Positions 8,476-16,614 of a DNA stretch of 64,000 nt are shown in pieces; the stretch's first letter is position 1; every line of letters starts with the position of its first letter. Position numbers and translations under genes: made by a program. Source of the stretch: Acidovorax sp. 1608163 (GTDB lineage: Bacteria; Pseudomonadota; Gammaproteobacteria; Burkholderiales; Burkholderiaceae_C); assembly GCF_003669015.1 (NCBI RefSeq), contig NZ_CP033069.1, forward strand, positions 62,001 through 126,000. Direction: 5' to 3'. A model generated the notes under the pieces. It was given only the letters and a program-made list of their open reading frames with translations, did not search any database and was not told the DNA's origin.

Positions 8476-8964
8476 TCAGCGGGGCTTGGGCTGCGTCAGG
8501 TGCGCCAGCGGCAGCGCGCCGCTGGCCTTGACCTCGCCCAGCGAGAAGCTGGTGTGCATGTCTTTCACGTTGGGCAGGTTCAGCAGCACATCGCGCGCAA
8601 ACTGCGAAAAGCTGTCCAGGTCGCGCGCCACCACCTGCAGCTCAAAGGTGCCGGTGCCGCTGATGTAGTGGCAGGCCACCACTTCGGGGATCTGGCGGAT
8701 GGCTTCTTCCATGGCGCGGGTGAGGTTGCCGGTGCTGCGGTCGGCGTCAAGCCGCACAAAGGCCAAAACGCCCAGGCCGATTTTGTGGCGGTCGATCTCG
8801 GCGCGGTAGCCCTTGATGAAGCCGGCCTCTTCCAGCGCCCGCACGCGTCGCCAGCACGGTGCGGCCGACAGGCCCACGCGCTGGGCGAGTTCGGCATTGG
8901 TCAGGCGGGCGTCGGCCTGCAATTCTTGCAAGATGGCGAGGTCGTATTTGTCTAAATTGTTCAT
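8476..8964 (-). CDS. Lrp/AsnC-family transcriptional regulator
   Basis: 162 aa. N-terminal AsnC-type helix-turn-helix (LDKYDLAILQELQADARLTN, AELAQRVGLSAAPCWRRVRA) followed by a RAM ligand-binding domain (GVLAFVRLDADRSTGNLTRA..., VVACHYISGTGTFELQVVAR). It is divergent from the large indolepyruvate:ferredoxin oxidoreductase gene, 333 bases away, which suggests that it senses an amino acid, plausibly aromatic or branched, and controls that catabolic enzyme. A perfect AGAAAG/CTTTCT inverted repeat lies 15 bases upstream of its start and may be its operator. Confidence 0.93.
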   Translation of the reverse strand: MNNLDKYDLAILQELQADARLTNAELAQRVGLSAAPCWRRVRALEEAGFIKGYRAEIDRHKIGLGVLAFVRLDADRSTGNLTRAMEEAIRQIPEVVACHYISGTGTFELQVVARDLDSFSQFARDVLLNLPNVKDMHTSFSLGEVKASGALPLAHLTQPKPR

Positions 8965-8979
8965 GTTTCTGTAATTTTA

Positions 8980-8994
8980 AGAAAGATCCTTTCT
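8980..8994. promoter_or_regulatory. Possible Lrp operator
   Basis: AGAAAG-ATC-CTTTCT, a perfect 6+6 inverted repeat with a 3-base centre, between the lrp start and the start of the oxidoreductase gene. Lrp/AsnC proteins bind 13-15 base imperfect palindromes of this geometry; the assignment is inference from position. Confidence 0.35.
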
Positions 8995-9062
8995 GAATCG
9001 AGGGTAAACACGGCATAAAAACGAAAGCACATATCCGGCGCGCCTGCCTAAACTGCCTGCAA

Positions 9063-9225
9063 GGGATGTCCTGCATCACCCTCGCGAGTCGGTGGTAGTG
9101 CGGATCGGGACAGGCCGCAAGGCGTCTTTTTTTGCCAATAGCCGAGCTATTGGCAAAAAAAGCAACGCGGCGGATGGCCCGAGGCCGCGCTATCACAGAC
9201 CGCAGGGAGTGATGCAGGACATCCC
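9063..9225. repeat. Long hairpin element A (163 bp imperfect palindrome)
   Basis: The outer arms GGGATGTCCTGCATCAC and GTGATGCAGGACATCCC are perfect complements at the two ends, with partial pairing throughout and a perfect apical stem TTTTTTTGCCAATAG / CTATTGGCAAAAAAA. It lies in the 333-base gap between the divergent lrp and oxidoreductase genes, which holds no gene of its own. The apical GCCAATAG...CTATTGGC stem recurs in the element after pgk. It is a palindromic mobile-type repeat without coding capacity and may separate or influence the two promoters. Confidence 0.8.
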
Positions 9226-9297
9226 AAATCATCTATTTCGACGCCCGCTGCTGCCCACAAGGTGGTGGCAGGGCCGCCATCCCCCACGGAGACAGCC

Positions 9298-12200
9298 ATG
9301 AACGCCCCCTTGCCCGAATCGATCCGCAGAGCCCTAGAGACGGTCACTCTAGAAGACAAATACACCTTAGGTGAGGGGCGCGCCTTCATGAGCGGCGTGC
9401 AAGCCCTGGTGCGCCTGCCCATGTTGCAGCGCCAGCGCGATGCGGCGGCGGGGCTCAACACCGCCGGTTTCATCAGCGGCTACCGGGGTAGCCCGCTGGG
9501 CACTTACGACCAGGCTCTGTGGGCCGCAAAGAAGCACCTGGCCGAGAACCACATCGTCTTCCAACCCGGTGTGAACGAAGAACTGGGCGCCACGGCGGTG
9601 TGGGGCACGCAGCAGCTCGACCTGTACCCGCAGAGCAAAAAGTACGACGGCGTGTTCGGCATCTGGTACGGCAAGGGCCCGGGCGTGGACCGCTGCTCGG
9701 ACGTGTTCAAGCACGCCAACATGGCGGGCACCGCCAAGCACGGCGGCGTGATCGCCATTGCAGGCGACGACCACATCAGCAAGAGCAGCACGGCGGCGCA
9801 CCAGAGCGACCACATCTTCAAGGCCTGCGGCACGCCCGTGTTCTTCCCGAGCAGCGTGCAAGAGATTCTGGACATGGGCCTGCATGCGTTTGCCATGAGC
9901 CGCTTCTCGGGGGTGTGGTCGGGCATGAAGACCATCCAGGAGGTGGTGGAGTCGTCCAGCAGCATCCACATCGACCCCGACCGTGTGAAGATCATCCTGC
10001 CTGAAGACTTCGCGATGCCGCCGGGCGGCTTGCACATCCGCTGGCCTGATGCGCCGCTGGAGCAGGAAGCGCGCCTGATGGACTACAAGTGGTACGCGGC
10101 CCTGGCGTACATCCGCGCCAACAAGCTCAACTACAACGTGATCGAAGGCAAGCAAGACCGCTTCGGCATCATCGCCAGCGGCAAGGCCTACAACGACACG
10201 CGCCAGGCGCTGGTGGACCTGGGCCTGGATGACGACACCTGCCGCCAGCTGGGCATTCGCGTGCACAAGGTCAATGTGGTGTGGCCGCTCGAAGCCACCA
10301 TCACCCGCGACTTTGCCCAGGGCCTGCAAGAGATTCTGGTGGTGGAGGAAAAGCGCCAGGTCATCGAGTACCAGATCAAGGAAGAGCTGTACAACTGGCG
10401 CGCCGATGTGCGGCCCAATGTGCTGGGCAAGTTTGACGAGGTGGAAGGCGACAACTCGGGCGGCGAGTGGAGCATGCCCAACCCCAGTCAGAACTGGCTG
10501 CTGCGCCCCAAGGCAGACCTCACGCCCGCCATCATCGCCAAGGCCATTGCCAAGCGCTTGAAGAAGCTGGGCGTGCCCGCTGACATCGTGGCCCGCATGG
10601 AGGCGCGCTTGGCCATCATCGAGGCCAGCGAGCGCGCGATGACGGAGCTGAAGGTGGACACCGGCGAGCGCGCACCGTGGTTCTGCAGCGGCTGCCCGCA
10701 CAACACCAGCACCCGCGTGCCCGAAGGCTCGCGCGCCGTGGCCGGCATTGGCTGCCACTACATGGTCAACTGGATGCCCGACCGCCGCACCAGCACCTTC
10801 ACGCAAATGGGTGGCGAGGGCGTGACCTGGGTGGGCCAGCAGCCCTTCTCTACCGATGCGCACATCTTTGCCAACCTGGGCGACGGCACCTACTTCCACA
10901 GCGGCCTGCTGGCCATTCGCCAGAGCATTGCGGCGGGGGTGAACATCACCTACAAGGTGCTCTACAACGATGCCGTGGCCATGACCGGGGGCCAGACGGT
11001 GGGCGAGCGGCCCGAGGGGCACTCGGTGCTGCAGATCATGAACAGCCTGAAGGCCGAAGGCGTGGCCAAGCTCGTGATCGTGACGGACGAGCCGCACAAA
11101 TACGACGGCGTGGCCCTGGCCGATGGTGTGACGGTGCACCACCGCGACGAGCTGGACACCATCCAGCGCCAGTTCCGCGAGATCAAGGGCTGCACCACCA
11201 TCATTTACGACCAGACCTGCGCCACGGAAAAGCGCCGCCGCCGCAAGCGCGGCAAGCTGGCCACGCCCGACAAGACCGTGGTCATCAACGACCTGGTGTG
11301 CGAGGGCTGCGGTGACTGCTCGACGAAGTCGAACTGCCTCTCGGTGGAGCCCGTGGAGACCGAGTTCGGCCGCAAGCGCCGCATCAACCAGAGCACTTGC
11401 AACAAGGATTACTCCTGCGTCAACGGCTTTTGCCCGAGCTTTGTGACGGTGGAAGGCGGCCAGCTCAAGAAGCCCAAGAAGGAAAAGAAGGGCGACCTGT
11501 CGGCACTGCCCAACATCCCAGAACCCGTGCTGCCCGTGGCCGAAACCGCCTGGGGCATCGTGGTGGGCGGCGTGGGGGGTACCGGGGTCATCACCATCGG
11601 CTCGCTCTTGGGCATGGCTGCGCACCTCGATGGCAAGGGCGTGATCACCCAGGACGCCGGCGGCCTGGCCCAAAAGGGCGGCGCTACCTGGAGCCACATC
11701 CAGATCGCCAACCGGCCTGACGCTATCTACACCACCAAGGTCGATACGGCCAAGGCCGACCTGGTGATTGGCTGCGATTCCATCGTGGCCGCGCACAAGT
11801 ACACGTTGGCTGTCATGCAGCCGGGCCGCACCTTTGTGGCGCTCAACACGCACGGCACGCCCACGGCGGCGTTTGTGAACAACCCGGACTGGCAGTTCCC
11901 CGGCGGCAACTGCGATGCCGCCATTGCCGCTGCCGTGGGCGCGGGCGGTGTGGGCAGCTTTGACGCCGAGCAGGTGGCCACCCAATTGCTAGGCGACAGC
12001 ATCTACACCAACCCGCTCATGCTGGGCTACGCCTGGCAAAAGGGCCGCGTGCCGCTCACCTACGCATCACTGATGCGCGCCATGGAATTGAACGGCGTGC
12101 AGGTGGACAACAACAAGGCCGCCTTTGAATGGGGCCGCCGCTGCGCGCACGATCTGGCGGCGGTGCAGGCTTTGTTTCAGGCGGCGCAGGTGATCCAGTT

Positions 12201-12870
12201 CGTCAAGAAGCCCGCACTGGCCGAGATGGTGGCCAAGCGCATTGAGTTCCTCACCGGCTACCAGAATGCCGCCTACGCCGCTGACTACCAAGTCTTTGTG
12301 CAAAAGGTGCAGGCAGCGGAATCGAAGCTGGGCAGCACCACCCGACTGACCGAGGCGGTGGCCCGTTACCTCTTCAAGCTCATGGCCTACAAGGACGAGT
12401 ACGAAGTGGCCCGCCTGCACACCGACAAGGCGTTCACGGACAAGATTGCGGCCCAGTTTGAAGGCGACTACAAGCTGGTGCACCACCTGGCCCCGCCGAT
12501 GCTGGCGAAGAAGAACGCCAAGGGCGAGTTGCTCAAGCAAAGCTACGGCCCCTGGATGCGCAAAGCCTTTGGCCTGCTGGCCCGCATGAAAGGCCTGCGC
12601 GGCACGGCGCTCGACATTTTCGGCAACACCGAAGAGCGCCGCACCGAGCGCGCCCTCATCGTGGAATACCGCGCCTGCATCGACGAGCTGCTGGAGCGCC
12701 TGAGCAGCGACAACCTGGCCCTGGCCGTGGAGATTGCCCGCATCCCTGAAGAGATCCGTGGCTACGGCCATGTGAAGGAGCGCCACCTGCAGGCCGCGCG
12801 CCCCAAGTGGAGCGGCCTGATGGCCCAGTGGCGCACCCCTGGGGCCCCGGCCCAACGCCAAGCCGCCTGA
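9298..12870 (+). CDS. iorAB: Indolepyruvate:ferredoxin oxidoreductase, fused subunits
   Basis: 1190 aa. Oxidatively decarboxylates aryl-pyruvates from aromatic amino acid transamination to acyl-CoA, with ferredoxin as acceptor. Domain order: N-terminal pyruvate-ferredoxin-oxidoreductase alpha-type domain; thiamine-diphosphate-binding beta-type domain with GDGTYFHSGLLAIRQS near residue 527; Cys-rich 4Fe-4S segment CEGCGDCSTKSNC from about 668, followed by CNKDYSCVNGFCPSF; and a gamma-type domain (GGVGGTGVITIGSLLG near 757; QDAGGLAQKGG) with a long C-terminal extension. In archaea the subunits are separate; the single-chain form is typical of proteobacteria. ATG 9298 has GGAG nine bases upstream; an in-frame upstream start at 9262 has none. 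Divergent Lrp gene as likely regulator. Complete, no missing motif seen. Confidence 0.93.
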   Translation: MNAPLPESIRRALETVTLEDKYTLGEGRAFMSGVQALVRLPMLQRQRDAAAGLNTAGFISGYRGSPLGTYDQALWAAKKHLAENHIVFQPGVNEELGATAVWGTQQLDLYPQSKKYDGVFGIWYGKGPGVDRCSDVFKHANMAGTAKHGGVIAIAGDDHISKSSTAAHQSDHIFKACGTPVFFPSSVQEILDMGLHAFAMSRFSGVWSGMKTIQEVVESSSSIHIDPDRVKIILPEDFAMPPGGLHIRWPDAPLEQEARLMDYKWYAALAYIRANKLNYNVIEGKQDRFGIIASGKAYNDTRQALVDLGLDDDTCRQLGIRVHKVNVVWPLEATITRDFAQGLQEILVVEEKRQVIEYQIKEELYNWRADVRPNVLGKFDEVEGDNSGGEWSMPNPSQNWLLRPKADLTPAIIAKAIAKRLKKLGVPADIVARMEARLAIIEASERAMTELKVDTGERAPWFCSGCPHNTSTRVPEGSRAVAGIGCHYMVNWMPDRRTSTFTQMGGEGVTWVGQQPFSTDAHIFANLGDGTYFHSGLLAIRQSIAAGVNITYKVLYNDAVAMTGGQTVGERPEGHSVLQIMNSLKAEGVAKLVIVTDEPHKYDGVALADGVTVHHRDELDTIQRQFREIKGCTTIIYDQTCATEKRRRRKRGKLATPDKTVVINDLVCEGCGDCSTKSNCLSVEPVETEFGRKRRINQSTCNKDYSCVNGFCPSFVTVEGGQLKKPKKEKKGDLSALPNIPEPVLPVAETAWGIVVGGVGGTGVITIGSLLGMAAHLDGKGVITQDAGGLAQKGGATWSHIQIANRPDAIYTTKVDTAKADLVIGCDSIVAAHKYTLAVMQPGRTFVALNTHGTPTAAFVNNPDWQFPGGNCDAAIAAAVGAGGVGSFDAEQVATQLLGDSIYTNPLMLGYAWQKGRVPLTYASLMRAMELNGVQVDNNKAAFEWGRRCAHDLAAVQALFQAAQVIQFVKKPALAEMVAKRIEFLTGYQNAAYAADYQVFVQKVQAAESKLGSTTRLTEAVARYLFKLMAYKDEYEVARLHTDKAFTDKIAAQFEGDYKLVHHLAPPMLAKKNAKGELLKQSYGPWMRKAFGLLARMKGLRGTALDIFGNTEERRTERALIVEYRACIDELLERLSSDNLALAVEIARIPEEIRGYGHVKERHLQAARPKWSGLMAQWRTPGAPAQRQAA

Positions 12871-12917
12871 GGCGGGCGGCCACCGTGCCGTCGGGTCGGT
12901 GGGGTGGCAAGCTTGGG

Positions 12918-12974
12918 TGCTATTGAATTAATAGCTTCTGGCGCTTATCTATCAAGCGCTAGAAGCTATTTTTG
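12918..12974. repeat. AGCGCT palindromic repeat, copy 4
   Basis: TGCTATTGAATTAATAGCTTC then GGCGCTTATCTATCAAGCGC and TAGAAGCTATTTTT. The hairpin and T run make it a credible terminator for the oxidoreductase gene. The 430-base gap 12871-13300 holds this copy and long element B; I see no gene in it. Confidence 0.85.
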
Positions 12975-13088
12975 TTGGAATTGCGAGCAGCACTGGCACC
13001 CGCCAACTCCCCCAGGCGCATCTGGTCTTGGGCTTGGGCGGGGTGCCGCATACAATGCCCGGTTACCCCATGGCGGGCGCCCAGGGCC

Positions 13089-13238
13089 CCGAATGGGGAA
13101 TTCGTTGCATAAAGACGCCGAGCATCGCCGCCAAGCTGCGTTGCCAATCCTCGCGATAGCGACGGCTATCGCTGCGGTTGGCGCCTTGCCTGGAGACGAT
13201 TTCGACCTCTTTCTTGCATCAACGAATTTCCTATTCGG
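13089..13238. repeat. Long hairpin element B (150 bp imperfect palindrome)
   Basis: CCGAATGGGGAATTCGTTG at the left end pairs with the complement of CAACGAATTTCCTATTCGG at the right end; the arms pair imperfectly inward to a perfect apical stem GCGATAGC (13153-13160) / GCTATCGC (13165-13172). Placed about 60 bases before the yajC start. Same architecture as element A but different apical sequence. Confidence 0.75.
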
Positions 13239-13300
13239 CACCCTGGCGCTGGCCGTGTGGAATTTCGACCGTTTTGACCATCCGCTGTGGAGTCCCTGCC

Positions 13301-13636
13301 GTGTTTATTTCTTCTGCTTTTGCCCAGACCGCTCCTGCCGCCGCTGCAGGTGGTGGCGACCTGATGTCTTCGCTGACCGGCATGCTGCCTTTGGTGCTGA
13401 TGTTCGTGGTGTTGTACTTCGTCATGATCCGTCCCCAGATGAAGCGCCAAAAAGAGCACCGCGCCATGATTGACGCCATCGCCAAGGGCGACGAAGTGGC
13501 CACATCGGGCGGCATCATCGGCAAGGTCACGCGCCTGTCCGAAGGCTTCCTGCACATCGAAATCGCCAACAACGTGGAAGTGCAGATCCAGCGCAGCGCC
13601 GTGGTGCAAGTGCTGCCCAAGGGCACGGTGAAGTAA
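13301..13636 (+). CDS. yajC: Preprotein translocase accessory subunit YajC
   Basis: 111 aa, inner-membrane partner of SecDF. Starts VFISSAFAQTAPAAAAGG, then one membrane helix (MLPLVLMFVVLYFVMIRPQM) and the conserved cytoplasmic part KRQKEHRAMIDAIAKGDEVA then TSGGIIGKV. The start is GTG 13301, with GGAG at 13289-13292; the frame is open further upstream through the palindrome, but that part does not resemble YajC. First gene of yajC-secD-secF; no queA/tgt lies upstream, so the usual larger cluster is broken here. Confidence 0.94.
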   Translation: MFISSAFAQTAPAAAAGGGDLMSSLTGMLPLVLMFVVLYFVMIRPQMKRQKEHRAMIDAIAKGDEVATSGGIIGKVTRLSEGFLHIEIANNVEVQIQRSAVVQVLPKGTVK

Positions 13637-13745
13637 AAAACCTGAAGTCAGGGCGTGGCAGCGGTTGTCGCTGCCAGCCTTCGTCAGGGGCAGCGGCCAT
13701 GGCGCCGCCCGCCCCGATAGCTTTCCGTGAGGTAAGAGCGCGATC

Positions 13746-15632
13746 ATGAACCGATATCCGGTCTGGAAGTGGGCGATCCTGGTGATCGTGCTGCTGGTGG
13801 GTGCCTTGTACAGCCTGCCCAATTTCTTTGGTGAAACGCCTGCGGTGCAGGTCTCTGCGGTCAAGAGCGGCGTCAAAATTGACGCCGACGTGGCGCAGCG
13901 GGTGGAGCAGGCCCTGGCGGCCGCCAGCCTGACGGCCGAGCGCGTGGCGGTGGAAGGCACTTCGGTGCGTGCCCGCTTTGACTCGCTGGAAACCCAGCTC
14001 AAGGCCAAGGACGCCATCCAGAAGGCCCTGGTGCCCGATGCGAACGACCCGAGCTTTGTGGTGGCGTTGAACCAGGTCTCGCGCACTCCTGCCTGGCTCA
14101 GCGCCATCCGCGCCCGCCCTATGTTCCTGGGGCTGGACTTGCGGGGCGGTGTGCACTTCATGCTGCAGGTGGATATGCAAGCGGCCCTCACCAAGAAGGC
14201 CGAGGCCTACGCTGGTGACATCCGCACCGCGCTGCGCGAAAAGAACGTGCGCCACAACGGCATTTCGCGCGATGGCCAGAACGTCGACATCAAGGTGGCC
14301 GACGAGGCCACGCAGACCACGGTGCGCAACCTCATCAGCGACCAGTTTGCCGACCTGCAGGTGGTGAGCCAGCCCGATGGCGATGGCTTGCGCCTGCGCG
14401 CCAGCATCAAGCCCGAGGCGGCACGCAAGGTGCAAGAGCAGGCCGTCAAGCAGAACATCGTCACGCTGCACAACCGGATCAACGAACTGGGCGTGACCGA
14501 GCCCGTGATCCAGCAGCAAGGCCAGGACCGCATCGTGGTGCAACTGGCTGGCGTGCAGGACACCGCACAGGCCAAAGACATTCTGGGCCGCACCGCTACG
14601 CTGGAAGTGCGCATGGTGGAAGAGAGCACCGAAGCCCGCGCTGCCGAGCAAGGCCGTGGCCCCGTGCCCTTTGGCACCGAGCGCTACCCTGAGCGCAGCG
14701 GCCAGTCCGTGATCGTGAAAAAGCAGGTCATCCTGACCGGCGAAAACCTGACCGACGCCCAGCCTGGCTTTGACGGCCAGACGCAAGAGCCCACCGTGAA
14801 CCTGACGCTGGACGCCAAGGGCTCGCGCATTTTCCGCGACATCACGCGCGAGAACATTGGCAAGCGCATGGCCATCGTGCTGTTTGAAAAGGGCAAGGGC
14901 GAAGTGGTGACTGCGCCTGTGATCCGCTCTGAAATCGGTGGCGGCCGCGTGCAGATTTCGGGCCGCATGACGACGGCCGAGGCCAACAACACCGCGCTGC
15001 TGCTGCGCGCTGGCTCGCTGGCTGCGCCGATGGAAATCATTGAGGAATACACCATCGGCCCCACGCTGGGCGCTGACAACATCGAGCGTGGTATCCACAG
15101 CGTGGTGTGGGGCCTGGCCGCCATTGCCGCGTTCATGTGTGTGTACTACCTGCTGTTTGGCGTGATCTCCAGCATTGCGCTGGCGGTGAATGTGATGCTG
15201 CTGGTGGCCATCTTGTCCATGCTGCAGGCCACGCTCACGCTGCCTGGCATTGCCGCCATGGCGCTGGCCATCGGTGTGGCCATCGACTCGAACGTGCTGA
15301 TCAACGAGCGCGTGCGCGAAGAGCTGCGCGCCGGGGTGGCACCGCAGGCGGCCATCCACACCGGTTATGACCGGGCGTGGGCCACAATTTTGGACTCGAA
15401 CGTGACCACGCTGATCGCGGGCTTGGCCTTGCTGGCCTTTGGCTCGGGCCCTGTGCGCGGGTTTGCGGTGGTGCACTGCATCGGCATTTTGACCAGCATG
15501 TTCTCGGCGGTGTTCTTCTCGCGCGGTCTGGTGAACCTGTGGTACGGCCGCCAGAAGAAGCTCAAGAGCGTTTCCATCGGCCAGGTCTGGAAGCCTGAGT
15601 CGGACGCCACTGCTGTGGCCAAGTCGCAATAA
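13746..15632 (+). CDS. secD: Protein translocase subunit SecD
   Basis: 628 aa, RND-type inner-membrane protein that uses the proton gradient to pull proteins through SecYEG. N-terminal helix WAILVIVLLVGALYSLPNFF, then LGLDLRGGVHFMLQVDM (conserved DLRGG), a large periplasmic region with NRINELGVTEPVIQQQGQD and GRTATLEVRMVEE, and a C-terminal six-helix block containing GVAIDSNVLINERVREELR and ATILDSNVTTLIAGLAL, in which the charged D/N residues of the proton path are present. AGGTAAGAG precedes the ATG. Twelve bases from secF. Confidence 0.97.
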   Translation: MNRYPVWKWAILVIVLLVGALYSLPNFFGETPAVQVSAVKSGVKIDADVAQRVEQALAAASLTAERVAVEGTSVRARFDSLETQLKAKDAIQKALVPDANDPSFVVALNQVSRTPAWLSAIRARPMFLGLDLRGGVHFMLQVDMQAALTKKAEAYAGDIRTALREKNVRHNGISRDGQNVDIKVADEATQTTVRNLISDQFADLQVVSQPDGDGLRLRASIKPEAARKVQEQAVKQNIVTLHNRINELGVTEPVIQQQGQDRIVVQLAGVQDTAQAKDILGRTATLEVRMVEESTEARAAEQGRGPVPFGTERYPERSGQSVIVKKQVILTGENLTDAQPGFDGQTQEPTVNLTLDAKGSRIFRDITRENIGKRMAIVLFEKGKGEVVTAPVIRSEIGGGRVQISGRMTTAEANNTALLLRAGSLAAPMEIIEEYTIGPTLGADNIERGIHSVVWGLAAIAAFMCVYYLLFGVISSIALAVNVMLLVAILSMLQATLTLPGIAAMALAIGVAIDSNVLINERVREELRAGVAPQAAIHTGYDRAWATILDSNVTTLIAGLALLAFGSGPVRGFAVVHCIGILTSMFSAVFFSRGLVNLWYGRQKKLKSVSIGQVWKPESDATAVAKSQ

Positions 15633-15643
15633 AGGAGGAAGAC

Positions 15644-16597
15644 ATGGAGTTCTTCCGCATCAAAAAAGACATCCCTTTCATGAAGCACGCGTTGGTTTTC
15701 AACGCGATCTCCTTCATCACCTTTGCGCTGGCGGTGTTCTTCCTGTTCTCCCGCGGGTTGCACCTGTCGGTGGAGTTCACGGGCGGCACCGTGATGGAAG
15801 TGGCCTACAGCCAACCCGCTGAGCTGGCCAAGGTGCGCGACACCGTGTCGGGCCTGGGTTATACCGATGTGCAGGTCCAGAGCTTTGGCACGCCCCGCGA
15901 TGTGCTGATTCGCCTGCCCGTGCAAAAGGGCGTGACGTCGGCACAGCAAAGCGAGCAGGTGCTACAAGCGCTGAAGGCTGGTGATGCCAATGTGGTGCTG
16001 CGCCGCACTGAGTTTGTGGGGCCGCAGGTGGGCGATGAACTGGTGCACGGTGGCCTCATGGCGCTGGGCATGGTGGTGCTGGGCATCGTGATCTACCTGG
16101 CGTTCCGCTTTGAGTGGAAGTTCGGTGTGGCGGCCATCATCGCCAACTTGCACGACGTGGTGATCATCCTGGGCTTCTTCGCGTTCTTCCAGTGGGAGTT
16201 CTCGCTGTCGGTACTGGCCGCCGTGCTGGCGGTGCTGGGTTACTCAGTCAACGAGTCGGTCGTGATTTTTGACCGTATCCGCGAAGCCTTCCGCAAGTAC
16301 CGCAAGATGACGACGCATGAGGTGATTGACCACGCCATCACCAGCACGATGAGCCGTACCATCATCACCCACGCTTCGACCGAGGCGATGGTGCTGTCGA
16401 TGCTGTTCTTTGGCGGCCCGAGCCTGCACTACTTCGCCATGGCGTTGACCATCGGTATCTTGTTTGGTATTTACTCTTCGGTGTTTGTGGCCGCTGCCAT
16501 TGCCATGTGGCTGGGTGTCAAGCGCGAAGATCTGGTGTCGGGTCCACGCAAAGAGGCCGGTGATCCCAATGACCCGAATGCCGGAGCCGCCGTCTGA
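15644..16597 (+). CDS. secF: Protein translocase subunit SecF
   Basis: 317 aa partner of SecD. N-terminal helix then VEFTGGTVMEVAYSQPAELA, matching the SecF FxGGT signature, periplasmic P4-type domain, and five C-terminal helices with GYSVNESVVIFDRIREAFRK and TSTMSRTIITHAST. A strong AAGGAGG ribosome site lies six bases before the ATG. Cotranscribed with secD; followed after 17 bases by the DUF1631 gene, which may be in the same transcript. Confidence 0.97.
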   Translation: MEFFRIKKDIPFMKHALVFNAISFITFALAVFFLFSRGLHLSVEFTGGTVMEVAYSQPAELAKVRDTVSGLGYTDVQVQSFGTPRDVLIRLPVQKGVTSAQQSEQVLQALKAGDANVVLRRTEFVGPQVGDELVHGGLMALGMVVLGIVIYLAFRFEWKFGVAAIIANLHDVVIILGFFAFFQWEFSLSVLAAVLAVLGYSVNESVVIFDRIREAFRKYRKMTTHEVIDHAITSTMSRTIITHASTEAMVLSMLFFGGPSLHYFAMALTIGILFGIYSSVFVAAAIAMWLGVKREDLVSGPRKEAGDPNDPNAGAAV

Positions 16598-16614
16598 CCC
16601 GGTAATATTGACGC

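Noticed and set aside
9063..9225. Intrinsic terminator reading of the T7 stretch
   Set aside because: The T run is on the inner side of the stem, so it is part of a long palindrome rather than a hairpin followed by T.
12904..13473. 189-codon plus-strand frame crossing the palindromes upstream of yajC
   Set aside because: Covers two repeat elements and then yajC in a different frame; its sequence is Cys/Arg-rich and not protein-like.
13527..15629. 700-codon open frame on the minus strand opposite secD
   Set aside because: Lies wholly antisense to secD, His/Gln/Gly/Ala-rich, no domain and no ribosome site; it is the usual shadow of a high-GC gene.
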